In this document: piece by piece, positions 5,014-5,262 of the stretch | How positions within the stretch are numbered: the first letter of the stretch is position 1 | Layout of the letters: each line of letters starts with the position of its first letter | Origin: Acidimicrobiia bacterium | GTDB lineage: Bacteria > Actinomycetota > Acidimicrobiia > IMCC26256 > PALSA-555 | Assembly (NCBI GenBank): GCA_022865365.1 | Contig: JALHSW010000114.1 | Location: 1-5,262 of the forward strand | Length of the DNA stretch: 5,262 nt | Direction of reading: 5' to 3' | The notes under the pieces: model-generated | What the model saw: the letters and a program-made list of their open reading frames with translations, nothing else | Told to the model about the DNA's origin: nothing | The model's database searches: none | Made by a program: the position numbers and the translations under genes

Positions 5014-5262
5014 GTGCGTCTCGCCCGGGTGATGGCTGCGGTGCTGCTCGCCGCAGGAGTCGGGGCGGCAGCCGGGACTCTCGGGCCCTTCGTGGCGGCA
5101 CCCGGCGCGGGCGCCGTCCGCGACCCCTGGCGCAGCCTGCTCGCCCGGGTCCCCGCATCGGGCACCTTCGCCGACTTCGTTATCGTCAACGACTACGCCG
5201 CGGCGCGAGCCGCGGCCGACCTCACGCGCCACCCCGACCGGATCCACGACCTGCTTGTCCTC
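5014..5262 (+). CDS. Secreted or membrane-anchored protein, unknown function (partial, 3' end cut)
   Basis: Eighty-three codons are present and the frame is still open at the window edge. The N-terminus (R2, R5, then a hydrophobic alanine/valine-rich stretch at about 6-28) looks like a signal peptide or N-terminal anchor; there is no lipobox cysteine. Downstream, DPWRSLLARVP (37-47) and DFVIVNDYAAARAAADL (53-69) look like the start of a folded extracytoplasmic domain. I do not recognise the family. The GTG at 5014 is preferred because of the TACTGT element just upstream; the ATG at 5032 is an alternative but would shorten the signal. Opposite-strand frames here are shadows. Confidence 0.65.
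   Translation, partial: MRLARVMAAVLLAAGVGAAAGTLGPFVAAPGAGAVRDPWRSLLARVPASGTFADFVIVNDYAAARAAADLTRHPDRIHDLLVL

Overview
The window comes from a high-GC bacterium and reads like an actinobacterial genome. Signs are the strong G/C bias at third codon positions, purine-rich Shine-Dalgarno sites, an apparently leaderless GTG start, a mycobacterial-type (AtsA/AtsD-like) arylsulfatase and a DUF6325 gene. The exact taxon cannot be told. No gene for replication, transposition, CRISPR or restriction is visible.

Layout. (1) 1-420 has no convincing gene. It holds a 40-nt piece of a tRNA gene, the 3' half from the anticodon onward, best read as tRNA-Val(GAC). This looks like the displaced 3' end left by a tRNA-targeting integrative element. 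(2) 421-2775, minus strand: a 784-aa type I arylsulfatase with the CxPTR formylglycine site and a C-terminal LamG/concanavalin-like domain. (3) 2776-2995: a divergent intergenic region with a strong Shine-Dalgarno site for each flanking gene. (4) 2996-4563, plus strand: a compact four-gene cluster of a 67-aa two-TM protein, a DUF6325 protein (146 aa), a 49-aa arginine-rich protein with one hydrophobic stretch, and a six-TM TMEM175/DUF1211-family putative K+ channel. Gaps are 15 to 31 nt and each gene has a plausible Shine-Dalgarno site, so one transcript is likely. (5) 4564-5013: about 450 nt without a convincing gene. It carries four consecutive perfect inverted repeats (4810-4867) and a degenerate second copy of the tRNA-derived sequence (4942-4967). 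(6) 5014-5262, plus strand: the first 83 codons of a secreted or membrane-anchored protein that runs off the window.

How it fits together. The sulfatase stands alone: it needs a formylglycine-generating enzyme, and none is encoded here. The four-gene cluster looks like a small envelope module, with one family of unknown function, two small membrane-type proteins and a cation channel. Its joint role is not described to my knowledge and is the best candidate here for an uncharacterised system. The tRNA fragment, its imperfect copy 4.8 kb away and a further pair of similar 17-nt sequences suggest that the block was shaped by site-specific or repeat-mediated recombination. No integrase is present to prove it.
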